A stretch of 64,000 bases of DNA from Lentzea jiangxiensis (GCF_900104175.1 NZ_FNIX01000002.1:744001-808000), one strand, 5' to 3'. Shown: positions 9,038 through 18,136, numbered from the stretch's first letter. Numbers and translations are program-made. Notes: generated from the sequence alone by a model not told the origin.

Positions 9038-9640
9038 CTACCCGTTTCCCGGTGCCCCGGTTCGCCAGCCGAGGAGGATCGCGCGGAGCGCGTGCTCGGC
9101 GAGCCGCCGGGCGCGTTCGTTGCCGACGGTGCCGAGACAGCCGAGTGAGGCCATGCCGTAGAGCGTGCCCCAGATGATCTCGCAGGCCTCATCGGGGGCG
9201 GCCAGCACGACGTCATGTGCGTCGGACCAGGCGGCGAGCAGGTCCTTCAGGACGGCGATGGCCGGTTCCGCGGCGTGCCGGCGCTCGTCCGCGCCGACCA
9301 CTGTGCCGTTCATGACCTCGTAGAGGTGCGGGTGCTCGCCGGCGAACCGGACGTAGTCGGATGCGATGCGCATCATGCGCCGGTCGATGTCGGGTTCCTC
9401 GGCGGCCTGCCGGAACTCGGCCAGCATCAGGCGGTGGCCGTGCGCGACCAGCTCCAGCACGAGCGCGTCCTTGTTGGCGAAGTGCTGGTAGACGACGGGT
9501 GCGGAGTACTCGATGTCGGCCGCGATGCGCCGGATCGTCAGCGCCGCGACGCCCTCCGCCTCGAGGACGTGCAGCGCGGCCTCGATGATCCGCTCGCGGG
9601 TCCGCACCCGTTCCCGGGCCCGTCTCGTGCTGGTCGGCAT
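9038..9640 (-). CDS. TetR family regulator (WHG-domain type)
   Basis: 200 residues. HTH at about residues 12-58 (LTIRRIAADIEYSAPVVYQH). The C-terminal domain has the layout of the TetR/WHG group, e.g. EIIWGTLYGMASLGCLG. ATG at 9640 gives the normal short N-terminal arm. Divergent from the epimerase gene at 9834 with an excellent dyad at 9717-9749 between them, so it most likely represses itself and that gene. Confidence 0.88.
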   Translation of the reverse strand: MPTSTRRARERVRTRERIIEAALHVLEAEGVAALTIRRIAADIEYSAPVVYQHFANKDALVLELVAHGHRLMLAEFRQAAEEPDIDRRMMRIASDYVRFAGEHPHLYEVMNGTVVGADERRHAAEPAIAVLKDLLAAWSDAHDVVLAAPDEACEIIWGTLYGMASLGCLGTVGNERARRLAEHALRAILLGWRTGAPGNG

Positions 9641-9716
9641 GCTCCGCCACTTCGCTTCGGTGGTGTCGTCGGACAGTAGCCGCCGAGCCTTGACGACCAC
9701 ATCCCGACCTGGTTCA

Positions 9717-9749
9717 GCTAATGAGGTTAGGAAATCTAACGTCGTTAGC
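9717..9749. promoter_or_regulatory. TetR operator upstream of the epimerase gene
   Basis: 33-bp dyad centred on 9733. Outer arms are GCTAA (9717-9721) and TTAGC (9745-9749); inner arms TTAG (9727-9730) and CTAA (9736-9739). Several other symmetric pairs match (G9723/C9743, A9724/T9742, G9726/C9740). AT-rich island in GC-rich DNA. Confidence 0.8.
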
Positions 9750-9833
9750 GTTCCGAGTCGCCGGAACGCGGGTCGGGGTGCCGGCCTGCACCGGTTTCGG
9801 CCGAGATCCTGGAACCCCAAGGAGAAGCTCGTC

Positions 9834-10747
9834 ATGGCCGAACATGTCATCATCGGTGCCGGCTCCATCGGCACGAACGTCGCCCGCCTGCTGGTCGAGC
9901 GCGGCGACAGCGTCCGGATCGTCACGCGCAGCGGCTCCGGCCCTGCGCACCCACTGGTCGAGCGGGTAGCCGCGGACGCCTCCGACCCGTTGCGGATGAC
10001 CCAGCTGTCCCGCGGTGCGAAAGCGATCTACCACTGCGCGAACCCGACCTCGTACACCCTGTGGGAGCGCTTGTCGCCACCCCTGCGAACCGCGGTGATC
10101 GCCGCCGCGAAGGCCAATGACGCGGTCCTGGCGCTCACCGGCAGTCTCTACGCCTATGGACCGCAGCCCGATGGCCGGATGGACGAGCACACCCCCATGT
10201 CCGCCACCGGGCGCAAAGGTCGCCTGCGCAAACGGATGTGGGAACAGGCCCTCGGTGCCGGCATCCGCACTACCGAGGTCCGCGGCTCCGACTACATCGG
10301 CAAGGACGCGGTTGGCATCTACTCCATGCTGATCGAGCCGGCGTTGAAGAAGGGCCGTGCCGCGTGGATCACCGGGCACCTGGACATGCCGCACACCTTC
10401 ACCTTCAACGGCGACATGGCCAAGACCCTGGTTACGCTCGCCAGGACGAACGCGCATGGGGTCGGGCCTGGCACGTGCCGTCCCCACCAGCCGTCACCAT
10501 CCGCGAGCTCGCACGACGCTACGCCATCGCCGCGGGCCGGCCGCCGGCCAAACTGGTCCAGCTGCCCCGCATCGCGATGCGCACGGCCGGGCTGGTCGTG
10601 CCCATCGCCCGCGAGGCGGCCGAGATGGACTACCAGTGGTACGCGCCGTTCCACATGGACGCGACAGAAACGGCGGAAACCTTCGGCCTGACCGCCACCG
10701 ACCTCGACGCCGCCATCTGCGACCAGGTCACTCTCGCCGCCGCGTGA
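9834..10747 (+). pseudogene. NAD-dependent epimerase/reductase with a single-base frameshift
   Basis: Extended SDR-type protein: nucleotide motif GAGSIGTNVARLL at residues 8-20 and CANPTSYTLW, then LTGSLYAYGP. The frame starting at ATG 9834 (AAGGAG upstream) is good to about 10465 (LVTLARTNAHGVG). The remainder, starting AWHVPSPPAVTIRELARRYA and ending DQVTLAAA at 10747, is in the frame one base back. Together they would make a protein of about 304 residues, normal for the family. One base appears missing in the run GGGGTCGGGCC (10458-10468). Either a sequencing indel or an inactivated gene. Target of the TetR regulator at 9038 by position. Confidence 0.75.
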
Positions 10748-10801
10748 TGGAGCGGTGGTTCGGTGATCCTGCCGGAGCTCGTGCCGTGGACGACGCCGCT
10801 C

Positions 10802-12934
10802 CTATGCGAGTCGGTCGAGTGCGGCCAGTTCGCGCTGCACCGCGGTGGCCTCCGGGGAATCCAGGCGTAGCAGTGTGGCGACCACATCGCGCAGTGCGGC
10901 GCGTGCCGCCTCGTAGTCGCCGAGCGTTGCGTGGTCGGTGGCCATGAAGCGGAGAGTCGTGCAGCGCGTGAGGTGGTTCCCGCGCTGTTCGCACAACGCG
11001 AGCGCCTGTCGGTAGAAGTTCAGGGCCTTCCTCGGCTCGCCGACACCCGAGTACGCGCGCCCCAGGCACTCGAGGACGTGGGCGTAGCCGTCGGGGTCGG
11101 TGCCGATGGTGCGGTACAGGTCGAATGCCTGGAGACAAGGGGACAGCGCCTCGCCGGGCTCGCCGTACTCCAGGTGGCACCAGCCGATGTTGTTGAGCGC
11201 CTTGGCTTGCCAAAGCTGGTGGCCACCGCGCCGGGACAGCACCAGCGCTGTGCGGCTCTCGGCGAGGGCCTGTGCCCGGTCGCCGGTCAGGCCGTACAGG
11301 TACCCCAGCGCGTAGCAGGTGTGGGACAACCCGTTCAGGTCGTCCAGCTCCTCGAAGCGGCGCAACGCTTCTCGGAGGTGTTCGCGAGCCTCTTCGTGGC
11401 GCCGAGCGCGGATGAGAGCGCGGCCGAGGAGCCTGTGGGCCATGGCCCGCGCTTGAGGCGTGCCTGAACGTTCCGCGGCGGCCACGGCAAGGCGTTGGGT
11501 GTGGACGAAGTCCACACGGTGGTTCCCCCGGTCGAGGTAGGTGGCCATGGCGCGGGCCAGCCGCCAGGTGTGGTCGGAACCGAGGGCCGTGCCGTGTTCG
11601 AGGACGCTCAGCAGGACGGCGTGTTCGGCGCGGAACCAGGCGAGCGCGTCGGCCTGGCTGCCGATGTGCCGCAGGGTCACAGCGCCGGTCGGCGGTCCGA
11701 TGTGGACTTCCTCCCAAGGGGCGTCCATGTGCCGGTCCGCCGCAACGCTGGTGTGCAGGTAGTGGTCCAGCAGCCGGTGTCGGGCACGGTCGCGGAACAC
11801 GGGGCGGACTTCGGCGTTGCAGCGATCGCGGGCGTACACCCGCAGCAGGTCGTGCATCCGGTAGCGCCCCGGTTTGTGCTGCTCGACGAGGTGTGCCCGG
11901 CTGAGCTCGAGCACCAGCTCCCGCGCCTCGTGGAGTCCGGCTCCCGCCAGTGAGGCCAGTGCCGGCAGGGTGAAGTCCGGTCCTGGATGCAGTCCCAGCA
12001 GCCGGAAGAGCGCAGCCGCCGCGGAGTCGAGGGCGTGGTAGGACCAGGAGAACACCGAGGCGACCGCGAGCCCGGCCTCGCCGCAGTCGAGGAAGCTGAG
12101 GCGTCTGCGGTGATCGCGCAGTTCCGCGGCGAGCGTGCGCAATGACAGGTGTGGTTCCTCGACGAGCCGGGCCGTCAAGATCGTGAGCGCGATCGGCAGC
12201 CGGGCGCACTGCCTGACGAGCTCGGCCGCGGACCGAGGATCAGCCGCGATGCGGTTCTGCCCCAATGCCGTGGCGAGCAGGGCCAACGCCTCGTCGTCGG
12301 CCAGCACGTCCACCTTGACGGTGTGAGCACCGAAACGCGCCACCACACCGTCCAACCGGTAGCGGCTGGTGATCACCGCTCGACAGCTCGGGCTCCCGGG
12401 CAGGAGGGATGTGACCTGGTCGCTGTCCCTGGCGTTGTCCAGAACGACCAGCATCCGCCGCCCGGCGAGCAGGCTGCGGTAGAGGCCGACCCGCCGGTCG
12501 AGCCCCGCGGGCGCCATCTCGCCGGGCACTCCGAGCGCGTCCAGGAACGCGCAGATGGCCTCACCCGGCTCCACGGGCGCGCTCGTCGGGTCGAACCCGC
12601 GCAGGTCCACGTAGAGCTGGCCGTCGGGGAACCGGTCCTCGCGCTGGTGCGCCCAGTGCACCACCAGGGACGACTTGCCCACCCCCGCCATGCCGTCGAC
12701 CACCGAGATCCCGACCGCGTCACGGTCCTCGACCAGCGCGTCGAGCGCCGCCAGTTCCTCCTTGCGCCCCACGAAGCCGGTCCTCGACGGCGGGAGCTGC
12801 CGGGGCACCGCCGTCTGCCAGGCTGCCTGGTGGACCACGACGCCACCGCTGATCGACCCCGCCTGGACGACCGCGCCGGCCACATCGCCCACCACGCTGT
12901 TGACCACACGATCGACGGACCCGGCCTCGCCCAT
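10802..12934 (-). CDS. STAND/NB-ARC-TPR protein (AfsR/SARP-like regulator without DNA-binding domain)
   Basis: About 710 residues. Residues 10-35 hold the peptide VGDVAGAVVQAGSISGGVVV found at the start of many actinomycete NB-ARC proteins. The P-loop GMAGVGKSS is at 81-89; Walker B is LVVLDNARD near residue 157; RLPIALTI is the GLPL-type motif. Residues from about 430 on form TPR-like helical repeats (RAMAHRLLGRALIRARRHEE, KALNNIGWCHLEYGEPGEAL, RKALNFYRQALALCEQRGNH). No helix-turn-helix or enzymatic effector is seen, so it is an ATP-driven signalling scaffold. ATG 12934 matches the family start; GTG 12988 and ATG 12967 are alternatives. Function inferred as regulator or sensor. Confidence 0.87.
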   Translation of the reverse strand: MGEAGSVDRVVNSVVGDVAGAVVQAGSISGGVVVHQAAWQTAVPRQLPPSRTGFVGRKEELAALDALVEDRDAVGISVVDGMAGVGKSSLVVHWAHQREDRFPDGQLYVDLRGFDPTSAPVEPGEAICAFLDALGVPGEMAPAGLDRRVGLYRSLLAGRRMLVVLDNARDSDQVTSLLPGSPSCRAVITSRYRLDGVVARFGAHTVKVDVLADDEALALLATALGQNRIAADPRSAAELVRQCARLPIALTILTARLVEEPHLSLRTLAAELRDHRRRLSFLDCGEAGLAVASVFSWSYHALDSAAAALFRLLGLHPGPDFTLPALASLAGAGLHEARELVLELSRAHLVEQHKPGRYRMHDLLRVYARDRCNAEVRPVFRDRARHRLLDHYLHTSVAADRHMDAPWEEVHIGPPTGAVTLRHIGSQADALAWFRAEHAVLLSVLEHGTALGSDHTWRLARAMATYLDRGNHRVDFVHTQRLAVAAAERSGTPQARAMAHRLLGRALIRARRHEEAREHLREALRRFEELDDLNGLSHTCYALGYLYGLTGDRAQALAESRTALVLSRRGGHQLWQAKALNNIGWCHLEYGEPGEALSPCLQAFDLYRTIGTDPDGYAHVLECLGRAYSGVGEPRKALNFYRQALALCEQRGNHLTRCTTLRFMATDHATLGDYEAARAALRDVVATLLRLDSPEATAVQRELAALDRLA

Positions 12935-13244
12935 GGACGAAACTGTATTCGCGCGCCAGCTCGACATCACTGGCCCGATCGCGCACACCCGATCGAGAGA
13001 ACGCTATTCCGCGTGACAGCGCACCTTTCCTCGACAGGGAAGGCCATTCCGACGTCCGGGTCGAGAACGGCCGCTTCACCGAGATCGGCTGAGTCAAGCC
13101 GTTCGACACGCACGGCACGATCACCAGGACCGTCATCTGGGGGCCGCCCACCGGTGGGCCGACCGGGGAACCGGGCGAGAATCGTGAGCCACGCGGGTCG
13201 AGCCGCGACCGGGGGCCGACCCCGGACAACCCCAGGGAGCGCCG

Positions 13245-13727
13245 GTGAGGTTCACCAGGTTGACCGCCGTGCTGCTGTGCGCGGTGCTGACCGCGGGCTG
13301 CCAGTCGTGGTGGAACGGAGGGACGAACGGGCGCACCACCGAGGCCGCCGGCAAGTCCGGCACCGGCGAACTGCGAACCGACCTCGAGCCGCTCACCAAG
13401 CGGTTCGCGGCCCTGGGCACTCCGGAGCAGGCGCGTTGGATGTCGGGCACCTTCGGCTCCGATCGCGCACCCGGCCCGTCGACCTACTGGATCGATGCGG
13501 TGATCACGCTGCCGAAGAACGAGGTGGACGAGCTGAGGTCCGCGTACGGTCCCGAGTCCGCAGGCGAGACGCCGGACGTCGTCGACGGCCTGCGCGGTGA
13601 GCTGCCCAGTGGCAGTTTTCTCACCGGTGAACGGCTCGACCGGGCCTTCGCCGCCGACAGGTGGTTCGCCAAGGTCTACCTCGTGCCGGATGAGCGCGCG
13701 CTCGTGCTCGTCGCCACCGGGAGCTGA
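13245..13727 (+). CDS. Small secreted lipoprotein
   Basis: 160 residues with a lipoprotein signal: MRFTRLTAVLLCAVLTAGC, lipobox LTAGC with Cys19 as the lipidated residue. The mature part is hydrophilic and contains APGPSTYWIDAVITLPKNEV and a C-terminal YLVPDERALVLVATGS; no family recognised. GTG at 13245 follows GGGAG. A short hairpin follows the stop. It may be an envelope-anchored sensor or binding protein, but nothing in the sequence decides this. Confidence 0.78.
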   Translation: MRFTRLTAVLLCAVLTAGCQSWWNGGTNGRTTEAAGKSGTGELRTDLEPLTKRFAALGTPEQARWMSGTFGSDRAPGPSTYWIDAVITLPKNEVDELRSAYGPESAGETPDVVDGLRGELPSGSFLTGERLDRAFAADRWFAKVYLVPDERALVLVATGS

Positions 13728-13733
13728 CGCCTG

Positions 13734-13762
13734 CGGCACGCACGAAAACCGGCGTCGTGCCG
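13734..13762 (+). terminator. Possible hairpin terminator after lipoprotein gene
   Basis: CGGCACG / CGTGCCG 7-bp stem with a 15-base loop, just after the stop at 13727. Confidence 0.4.
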
Positions 13763-13909
13763 ATCCCTGGCGGCCGTGCCGTTCGAAATCCACGGATGGG
13801 GCGGGGCAAGCGGAATCGGATTGCGTCTCGCCTGCGGTTTGCGCCGCTCTGTCAAGGGCAACCATCGGCAGGCAATGCAAGTGTCGTCGATCTGGACAGG
13901 AGAACCGAC

Positions 13910-14248
13910 ATGACCAGCGCAGCAGGTCCGATGGGCGGCGGCATATCCGGGAGTTCAGGCTGGCAAGGTGGCAGGGTCGCGGGTGACCTCGCCACCGGAG
14001 CGCCCGTGGCGCACAGAGCGGATCCAGAGACCAAGTCGTCGTTCAAGACCACGGAGTTCTTCGTGTTCCTCGCTGCGGTTGCCGCAGTGGTGGTCACGGC
14101 ATTGATGGTGAGCGGTGACGCCAACACCGCCGACCCGTTCAACGCCGAACAGGCGTTGCGCTACATCACCTTCCTGGCCATCGGTTACATGATCAGCCGC
14201 GGACTGGCCAAGGCCGCCAGTCACCGGCGCGACGGCGCCGACCACTGA
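13910..14248 (+). CDS. Small conserved actinobacterial membrane protein
   Basis: 112 residues with a Gly/Ser-rich N-terminal tail and two helices: TEFFVFLAAVAAVVVTALMV and ALRYITFLAIGYMISRGLAK. The pairing of TEF...FLAAVA with IGYMISRGLAKA is a conserved pattern I know from small actinobacterial proteins of unknown role. ATG at 13910 with ACAGGAG upstream. It is followed 18 bases later by a 34-residue membrane peptide, probably in one transcript. Confidence 0.75.
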   Translation: MTSAAGPMGGGISGSSGWQGGRVAGDLATGAPVAHRADPETKSSFKTTEFFVFLAAVAAVVVTALMVSGDANTADPFNAEQALRYITFLAIGYMISRGLAKAASHRRDGADH

Positions 14249-14266
14249 ACAAGGGGAACAAACCAG

Positions 14267-14371
14267 GTGAAGATCCGTCCCCTTGGTGGGCGTCTCGGCT
14301 GCCTCCTGATGATCGCCTTTTCGGTGGTCGCCTCCGTTGTGCTGACCCTCCTGCTCAACCTGGTCTTGTGA
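14267..14371 (+). CDS. 34-residue single-pass membrane peptide
   Basis: GTG at 14267 with AGGGGAA upstream encodes a basic start (KIRPLGGRLG) and one hydrophobic helix (CLLMIAFSVVASVVLTLLL), ending LNLVL. Third positions are strongly GC. Similar tiny single-helix peptides are frequent in actinomycetes. Located 18 bases after the two-helix membrane protein and just before a strong bidirectional hairpin, it is likely the last gene of that small operon. Function unknown. Confidence 0.6.
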   Translation: MKIRPLGGRLGCLLMIAFSVVASVVLTLLLNLVL

Positions 14372-14400
14372 GCGTGTCACTGCACAAGCAAAAGTCCGTC

Positions 14401-15453
14401 TTACTTCAAACGGCTCGCCGGTCGAGCTCGACCGGCGAGCCGTTCGCGCGCGAAATCCGGTAGCTGGGGCGTCAGCTGTTCCGGGAGACCGGCGGCGACG
14501 ACCAGGCCGGGGTTCTCGAACTTGACGGAGCGCGAGATCCGGTCGCCGGTCACGGTCAGCACCCACAGGCAGTCGGCGCGCAAGACCCCGGAGCCGTCGC
14601 GGCGGTACCCGGCCGCGGCGGGCTGGCCGTTGGCCCTCGTCGGCAGCATCCTCACGTCTCCGTTCCTGGCGGCGAAGTTCTTCTCCAGGAACGGGACGCA
14701 CACCCGCACGCCCCGGAACCACACCGGGTGCGGCACGGCCTCGAGGCTGAAGTCGTCGTGGATGACCTCGCGGATGGCGGCGGAGTCGCCCGCCTCGAAC
14801 GCAGTGACGTAACGGGCGAGCAGCGCACGTTCGAGTTCGAGGTCCGGCTGCCGGGGCCTCAGGTCCGTCAGGTCCAGCTCGTCGAGCCGCCTGCGGGCCC
14901 GTTGCAGCAGGCTCTTCACCGCGGGAACGCTGACGCCGAGCGTCTCCGCGATCTCGGCGGCCGACCACGACAGGACCTCCCGCAGCAGCAACGCCGCCCG
15001 TTGCCGCACCGGCAGGTACTGCAGTGCCGCGATCAGCGCGAGCCGCACGGACTCGCGCAGCACGACCACCTCGCCCGGCTCGTCGTCGCGGTGGTGCAGC
15101 AGGGCGTCGGGCAGCGGTTCGAGCCAGGCGATGGACTCGTCGGAGTGGACCCGCGCGTCCGGATCGGTCTCGGGCGCTCCGAGACCGGCCGGCAGCACCC
15201 GGCGGCTGCGGTGGGACAGCGCGCTGACGCACGTGTTGGTCGCGATCCGGTACAGCCAGGTCTTGACCGACGACCGCCCCTCGAACCCCGCCCTGCCGCG
15301 CACCGCCCGCAGGTACGTGTCCTGGACGACGTCCTCGGCGTCCTGGTACGACCCGGTCATCCGGTAGCAGTGCGCGACCAGCCCCGGTCGTAGCAGGTCG
15401 AACTCGTCGTGCAGCCGCACGCTGGTCAACGGTGGGAGCACCTCGGCAGACAC
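14401..15453 (-). CDS. ECF sigma factor with SnoaL-like C-terminal extension
   Basis: 350 residues. Region 2 is about residues 20-85 (VAHCYRMTGSYQDAEDVVQD) and region 4 about 150-205 (AAEIAETLGVSVPAVKSLLQ). The last 130 residues form a SnoaL/NTF2-like domain (LLARYVTAFEAGDSAAIREV), as in SigG-type ECFs, where it modulates activity. GTG at 15453 is chosen because CAGGAG lies 6 bases upstream; a TTG at 15480 is less likely. It follows the PEP-mutase family gene by about 65 bases and the three minus-strand genes probably form one operon. The 3' end overlaps a perfect 36-base palindrome. Confidence 0.92.
   Translation of the reverse strand: MSAEVLPPLTSVRLHDEFDLLRPGLVAHCYRMTGSYQDAEDVVQDTYLRAVRGRAGFEGRSSVKTWLYRIATNTCVSALSHRSRRVLPAGLGAPETDPDARVHSDESIAWLEPLPDALLHHRDDEPGEVVVLRESVRLALIAALQYLPVRQRAALLLREVLSWSAAEIAETLGVSVPAVKSLLQRARRRLDELDLTDLRPRQPDLELERALLARYVTAFEAGDSAAIREVIHDDFSLEAVPHPVWFRGVRVCVPFLEKNFAARNGDVRMLPTRANGQPAAAGYRRDGSGVLRADCLWVLTVTGDRISRSVKFENPGLVVAAGLPEQLTPQLPDFARERLAGRARPASRLK
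14409..14444. terminator. Perfect palindrome terminator inside the sigma gene's 3' end
   Basis: 36-base perfect inverted repeat; each half reads AACGGCTCGCCGGTCGAG, centred on GAGCTC. It lies between convergent genes, 38 bases after the stop at 14371, but within codons encoding the last residues (ERLAGRARPASR) of the sigma factor. It can serve transcripts from both sides. Confidence 0.75.
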
Positions 15454-15517
15454 GTCACGCTCCTGGTCGCGGGTCGTCAACTACCCATTGGACACCGCCG
15501 GCCGCGAAAAGGAATCG

Positions 15518-16267
15518 CTATCGCGCGCCCAGTCGTTCCAAGGCGTCGCGCATGGTCGCCAGGCCTCCTGCCCGGTAGAAGCGGGGACCGAACGACACCC
15601 TCGCCACTCCCAGCGCCCGCAACGCCTCCAGGTCGAGCTCGTCGGTCGTGTTGCCGTTGACCGGGCCCTCCGCGACCAGGGGCGGAAGGGTGTCCCCGGC
15701 GGACCCGCCGATCGGGTAGACGCAGTCGACACCCGCCTCGCGGTAGAGACGCGCCCGGCGGAGCGCCTCCGGCAGCCGGTCGGCCTCCCCGATGCCGCTC
15801 GACGGCAGGAACGTGTCGATCCTGGCGTTGACCACGACCGGGACCCCGGCGGCGTCGGCAGCCGCGCGCACCCCGGCGAGCCGGTCTGCCTGCTCCTGGG
15901 CGTCCAGCAGTCCGCCCCGCCGGTGATCGGTGTCCTCCAGGTTGCACCCGACGGCACCCGCGTCGAGGAGCGCGGCCACGAAATCGTCGGGGGACAGGCC
16001 GTACCCCGCCTCCGCGTCCACGGTCACCGGGACGGGCACGGTCCGCGTGATCCGGGCGACCGCCGCGAACATCTCCCGCCACGGCGCCTTCTCGCCGTCC
16101 GCGTGGCCGAGCACGTCCGCCACGGCCGCGCTCGACGTCGCCACGACCGGGAATCCCAGCTCCACGACCAGTTCCGCGCTGGGCTCGTCCCACGCGTTCG
16201 GCAGCACGAGCATCGAGCCGTGGTGCAGTTCGCGCAGCAGGCCGGCGTGTACCTCGAGGTCGGACAT
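15518..16267 (-). CDS. Isocitrate lyase / PEP mutase family protein
   Basis: 249 residues, TIM-barrel. Motifs in order: VLPNAWDEPSA (residues 21-31), PVTVDAEAGYG (Mg-binding Asp/Glu), GCNLEDTDH, VVVNARIDTFL. The KKCGH lyase loop is absent, so this is the PEP-mutase-like branch, which includes oxaloacetate hydrolases, methylisocitrate-lyase-like enzymes and C-P bond enzymes; the exact reaction cannot be assigned. The start ATG abuts the TAG stop of the MFS gene, so translation is coupled. The pairing with an exporter and ECF sigma suggests a small metabolite-handling operon. Confidence 0.9.
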   Translation of the reverse strand: MSDLEVHAGLLRELHHGSMLVLPNAWDEPSAELVVELGFPVVATSSAAVADVLGHADGEKAPWREMFAAVARITRTVPVPVTVDAEAGYGLSPDDFVAALLDAGAVGCNLEDTDHRRGGLLDAQEQADRLAGVRAAADAAGVPVVVNARIDTFLPSSGIGEADRLPEALRRARLYREAGVDCVYPIGGSAGDTLPPLVAEGPVNGNTTDELDLEALRALGVARVSFGPRFYRAGGLATMRDALERLGAR

Positions 16268-17641
16268 CTATCGCACCTTTCGCGGGATGAGTGATCCGGC
16301 CAGGGCGCCCACGACCGCGAGCGCCGCACCGGTCAGGACAGCGGCGGTGAAGCCGCGGGAGAACTGCTCGCCCGACGCGTAGCTCCCGGCCTTCGAGAAC
16401 CCCACGACGAGGAGCGCGACACCGAACGCCCCGCCGAGCTGCCGCATCGAGCTGAACGCGCCGGAGGCCTTGCCGAGGAACCGCGGCTCCACCGATGTGA
16501 GCACGGCGCTTTGCGCTGCGGGCAGGCACAGGGCGATGCCCGTTCCGGAGAGCACCATCGGCACCACGATCGCCGCGTACCCGGTCGCCGGGCCGGCGAC
16601 CAGCGCGAGCCACACCATCGCGAGGGCGTGCAGCCCGAGCCCCGCCACGACGAAGGGCCACTCACCGAACCGGCCGATCCTGCGTCCCACCCACTGCGGG
16701 ACGATCACCGTCGTCAGTCCCCACGGCGCCAGCGCGAGCCCTGCGGCCAACGGCCCGTACCCGAGCCCCGTCTGCAGGAACTGCGCCATGAAGAACACCA
16801 CCCCGAACGCCGAAGCCCAGTGGAAGAAGATCACGACGTTGGCGGCGGAGAACCTCCGCGAGCGGAACAGGTGCAGCGGCAGCATCGGGTGGGCGGCACG
16901 GCGTTCCCAGAGGACGAACAACACCAGCGTGGCACATCCGGCCACCGCGGGCACCACACCGCCCTGGACCAGCGCCCACATCAGCCCGAACGTCCCCGCG
17001 CCCGCGAGCACCAGCCCCGGCACGTCGACGGCGCTGTCCGGGCCCCTGCTCTCACCGATCTTCGTGAGGGTGAGGAAGGCCAGCGCGGCGCCGATCGGCA
17101 CGTTGATCCAGAAGATCCACTGCCAGGACACCCCCGCGACCACGGCGCCGCCGACGAGAGGCCCCAGCGGGACGGCCACCCCGCTCACGCTCGCGAAGAC
17201 ACCGAGTGCGCGCGGCCGGAGCTCCCCCGGGAAGGCCGAGCTCAACAGTGCGAGGGCGAGTGGCATGACGAACGCCGCCCCGGCACCCTGGAGCAGCCGC
17301 CCCGCGATCAGCGTCCCGACGTCCGGGGCCGCGGCACACACCAGCGACGCCCCCGCGAACACCGCCACCCCGGCGGCGAACACCTTCCGCCGCCCCCACC
17401 GGTCGCCGACGGCCGCCGCCGTCATGAGCAGCACGGCGAAACCCAGCCCGTAGGCGTTGACCGTCCACTCCAGTTCGGCGAGCGAGGCACCGAGGTCCGT
17501 CCTGATCGCCGTCAGGGCCGTCGCGACCACCAGTGCGTCGAGCACGACCATCAGCGACGCGACCGAGGTGATCACGAGCACCCAGGTCCTGGTTCTTCCC
17601 TCGACCGCCGGTTCGCCCGCGGTCCTCGTGTGGGTCGGCAC
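16268..17641 (-). CDS. MFS exporter, DHA2-like drug resistance type
   Basis: About 457 residues with 14 predicted helices. Motif A is GDRWGRRKVF; helix 1 reads ASLMVVLDALVVATAL; motif C-like VPLGPLVGGAVV follows; WQWIFWINVPIGAAL is typical of DHA2. GTG at 17641 is chosen by AAGGAGG five bases upstream. Drives proton-coupled efflux of small hydrophobic compounds; substrate unknown. First gene of an apparent operon with the PEP-mutase family protein (zero-base junction) and the ECF sigma. Confidence 0.9.
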   Translation of the reverse strand: MPTHTRTAGEPAVEGRTRTWVLVITSVASLMVVLDALVVATALTAIRTDLGASLAELEWTVNAYGLGFAVLLMTAAAVGDRWGRRKVFAAGVAVFAGASLVCAAAPDVGTLIAGRLLQGAGAAFVMPLALALLSSAFPGELRPRALGVFASVSGVAVPLGPLVGGAVVAGVSWQWIFWINVPIGAALAFLTLTKIGESRGPDSAVDVPGLVLAGAGTFGLMWALVQGGVVPAVAGCATLVLFVLWERRAAHPMLPLHLFRSRRFSAANVVIFFHWASAFGVVFFMAQFLQTGLGYGPLAAGLALAPWGLTTVIVPQWVGRRIGRFGEWPFVVAGLGLHALAMVWLALVAGPATGYAAIVVPMVLSGTGIALCLPAAQSAVLTSVEPRFLGKASGAFSSMRQLGGAFGVALLVVGFSKAGSYASGEQFSRGFTAAVLTGAALAVVGALAGSLIPRKVR

Positions 17642-18136
17642 TTGGTCCTCCTTCTGCGCTCTTCGGAGGTGTGGACTCGAGGGAGCGGCAGAAGGAATCG
17701 GTGCCGGGGACAAGAGTTGATCCGTTGCTGCTCCAGTTCGAGTTCGGCCTGTTCGGCGGGGTCGTGGTGTGCACGGTCGCGATGACCGCGACACCTGCCC
17801 CGCCCACGTCGGCAAGGAGAGTGATGTCCGCGGTGACACCGACGACCGTCGTACTGGCCGAACCTGCCCGAGGCCGAACTCCGGCGGGTTCGTGAGCGCG
17901 CCGATCACGTGCGCGAATTCTTCTGCGGATGCTGCACCGGCTCACCGGAGTTCGCGGTTGTGGTGGCTTGCCGGGTCGGATCGGCGGGTCCTGGCCACCG
18001 ATTCCTTTGGACCGCTCACCCTCCGCTTCCACCCGGCAGTGTGGTGACCCGACCCGAACGGAGCTACCCGGCCGTGCCCGACCCTCCGATGTTGTAGGCA
18101 GGTTCAGGTACCCACCACACCAGTCCGGAGGATGCA
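17642..18136. other. Intergenic region, no gene supported
   Basis: 495 bases between divergent MFS and EF-hand genes. Short open frames on both strands lack ribosome sites, family resemblance and consistent third-position bias. Promoters for both flanking genes should lie here. Confidence 0.5.

Noticed and set aside
13035..13095. Fragment reading GHSDVRVENGRFTEIG, like an amidohydrolase N-terminus
   Set aside because: Only about 20 residues, no start or continuation; could be chance.
17642..18136. Several 60-90 codon frames
   Set aside because: No ribosome sites, frames on both strands overlap, and no recognisable product.
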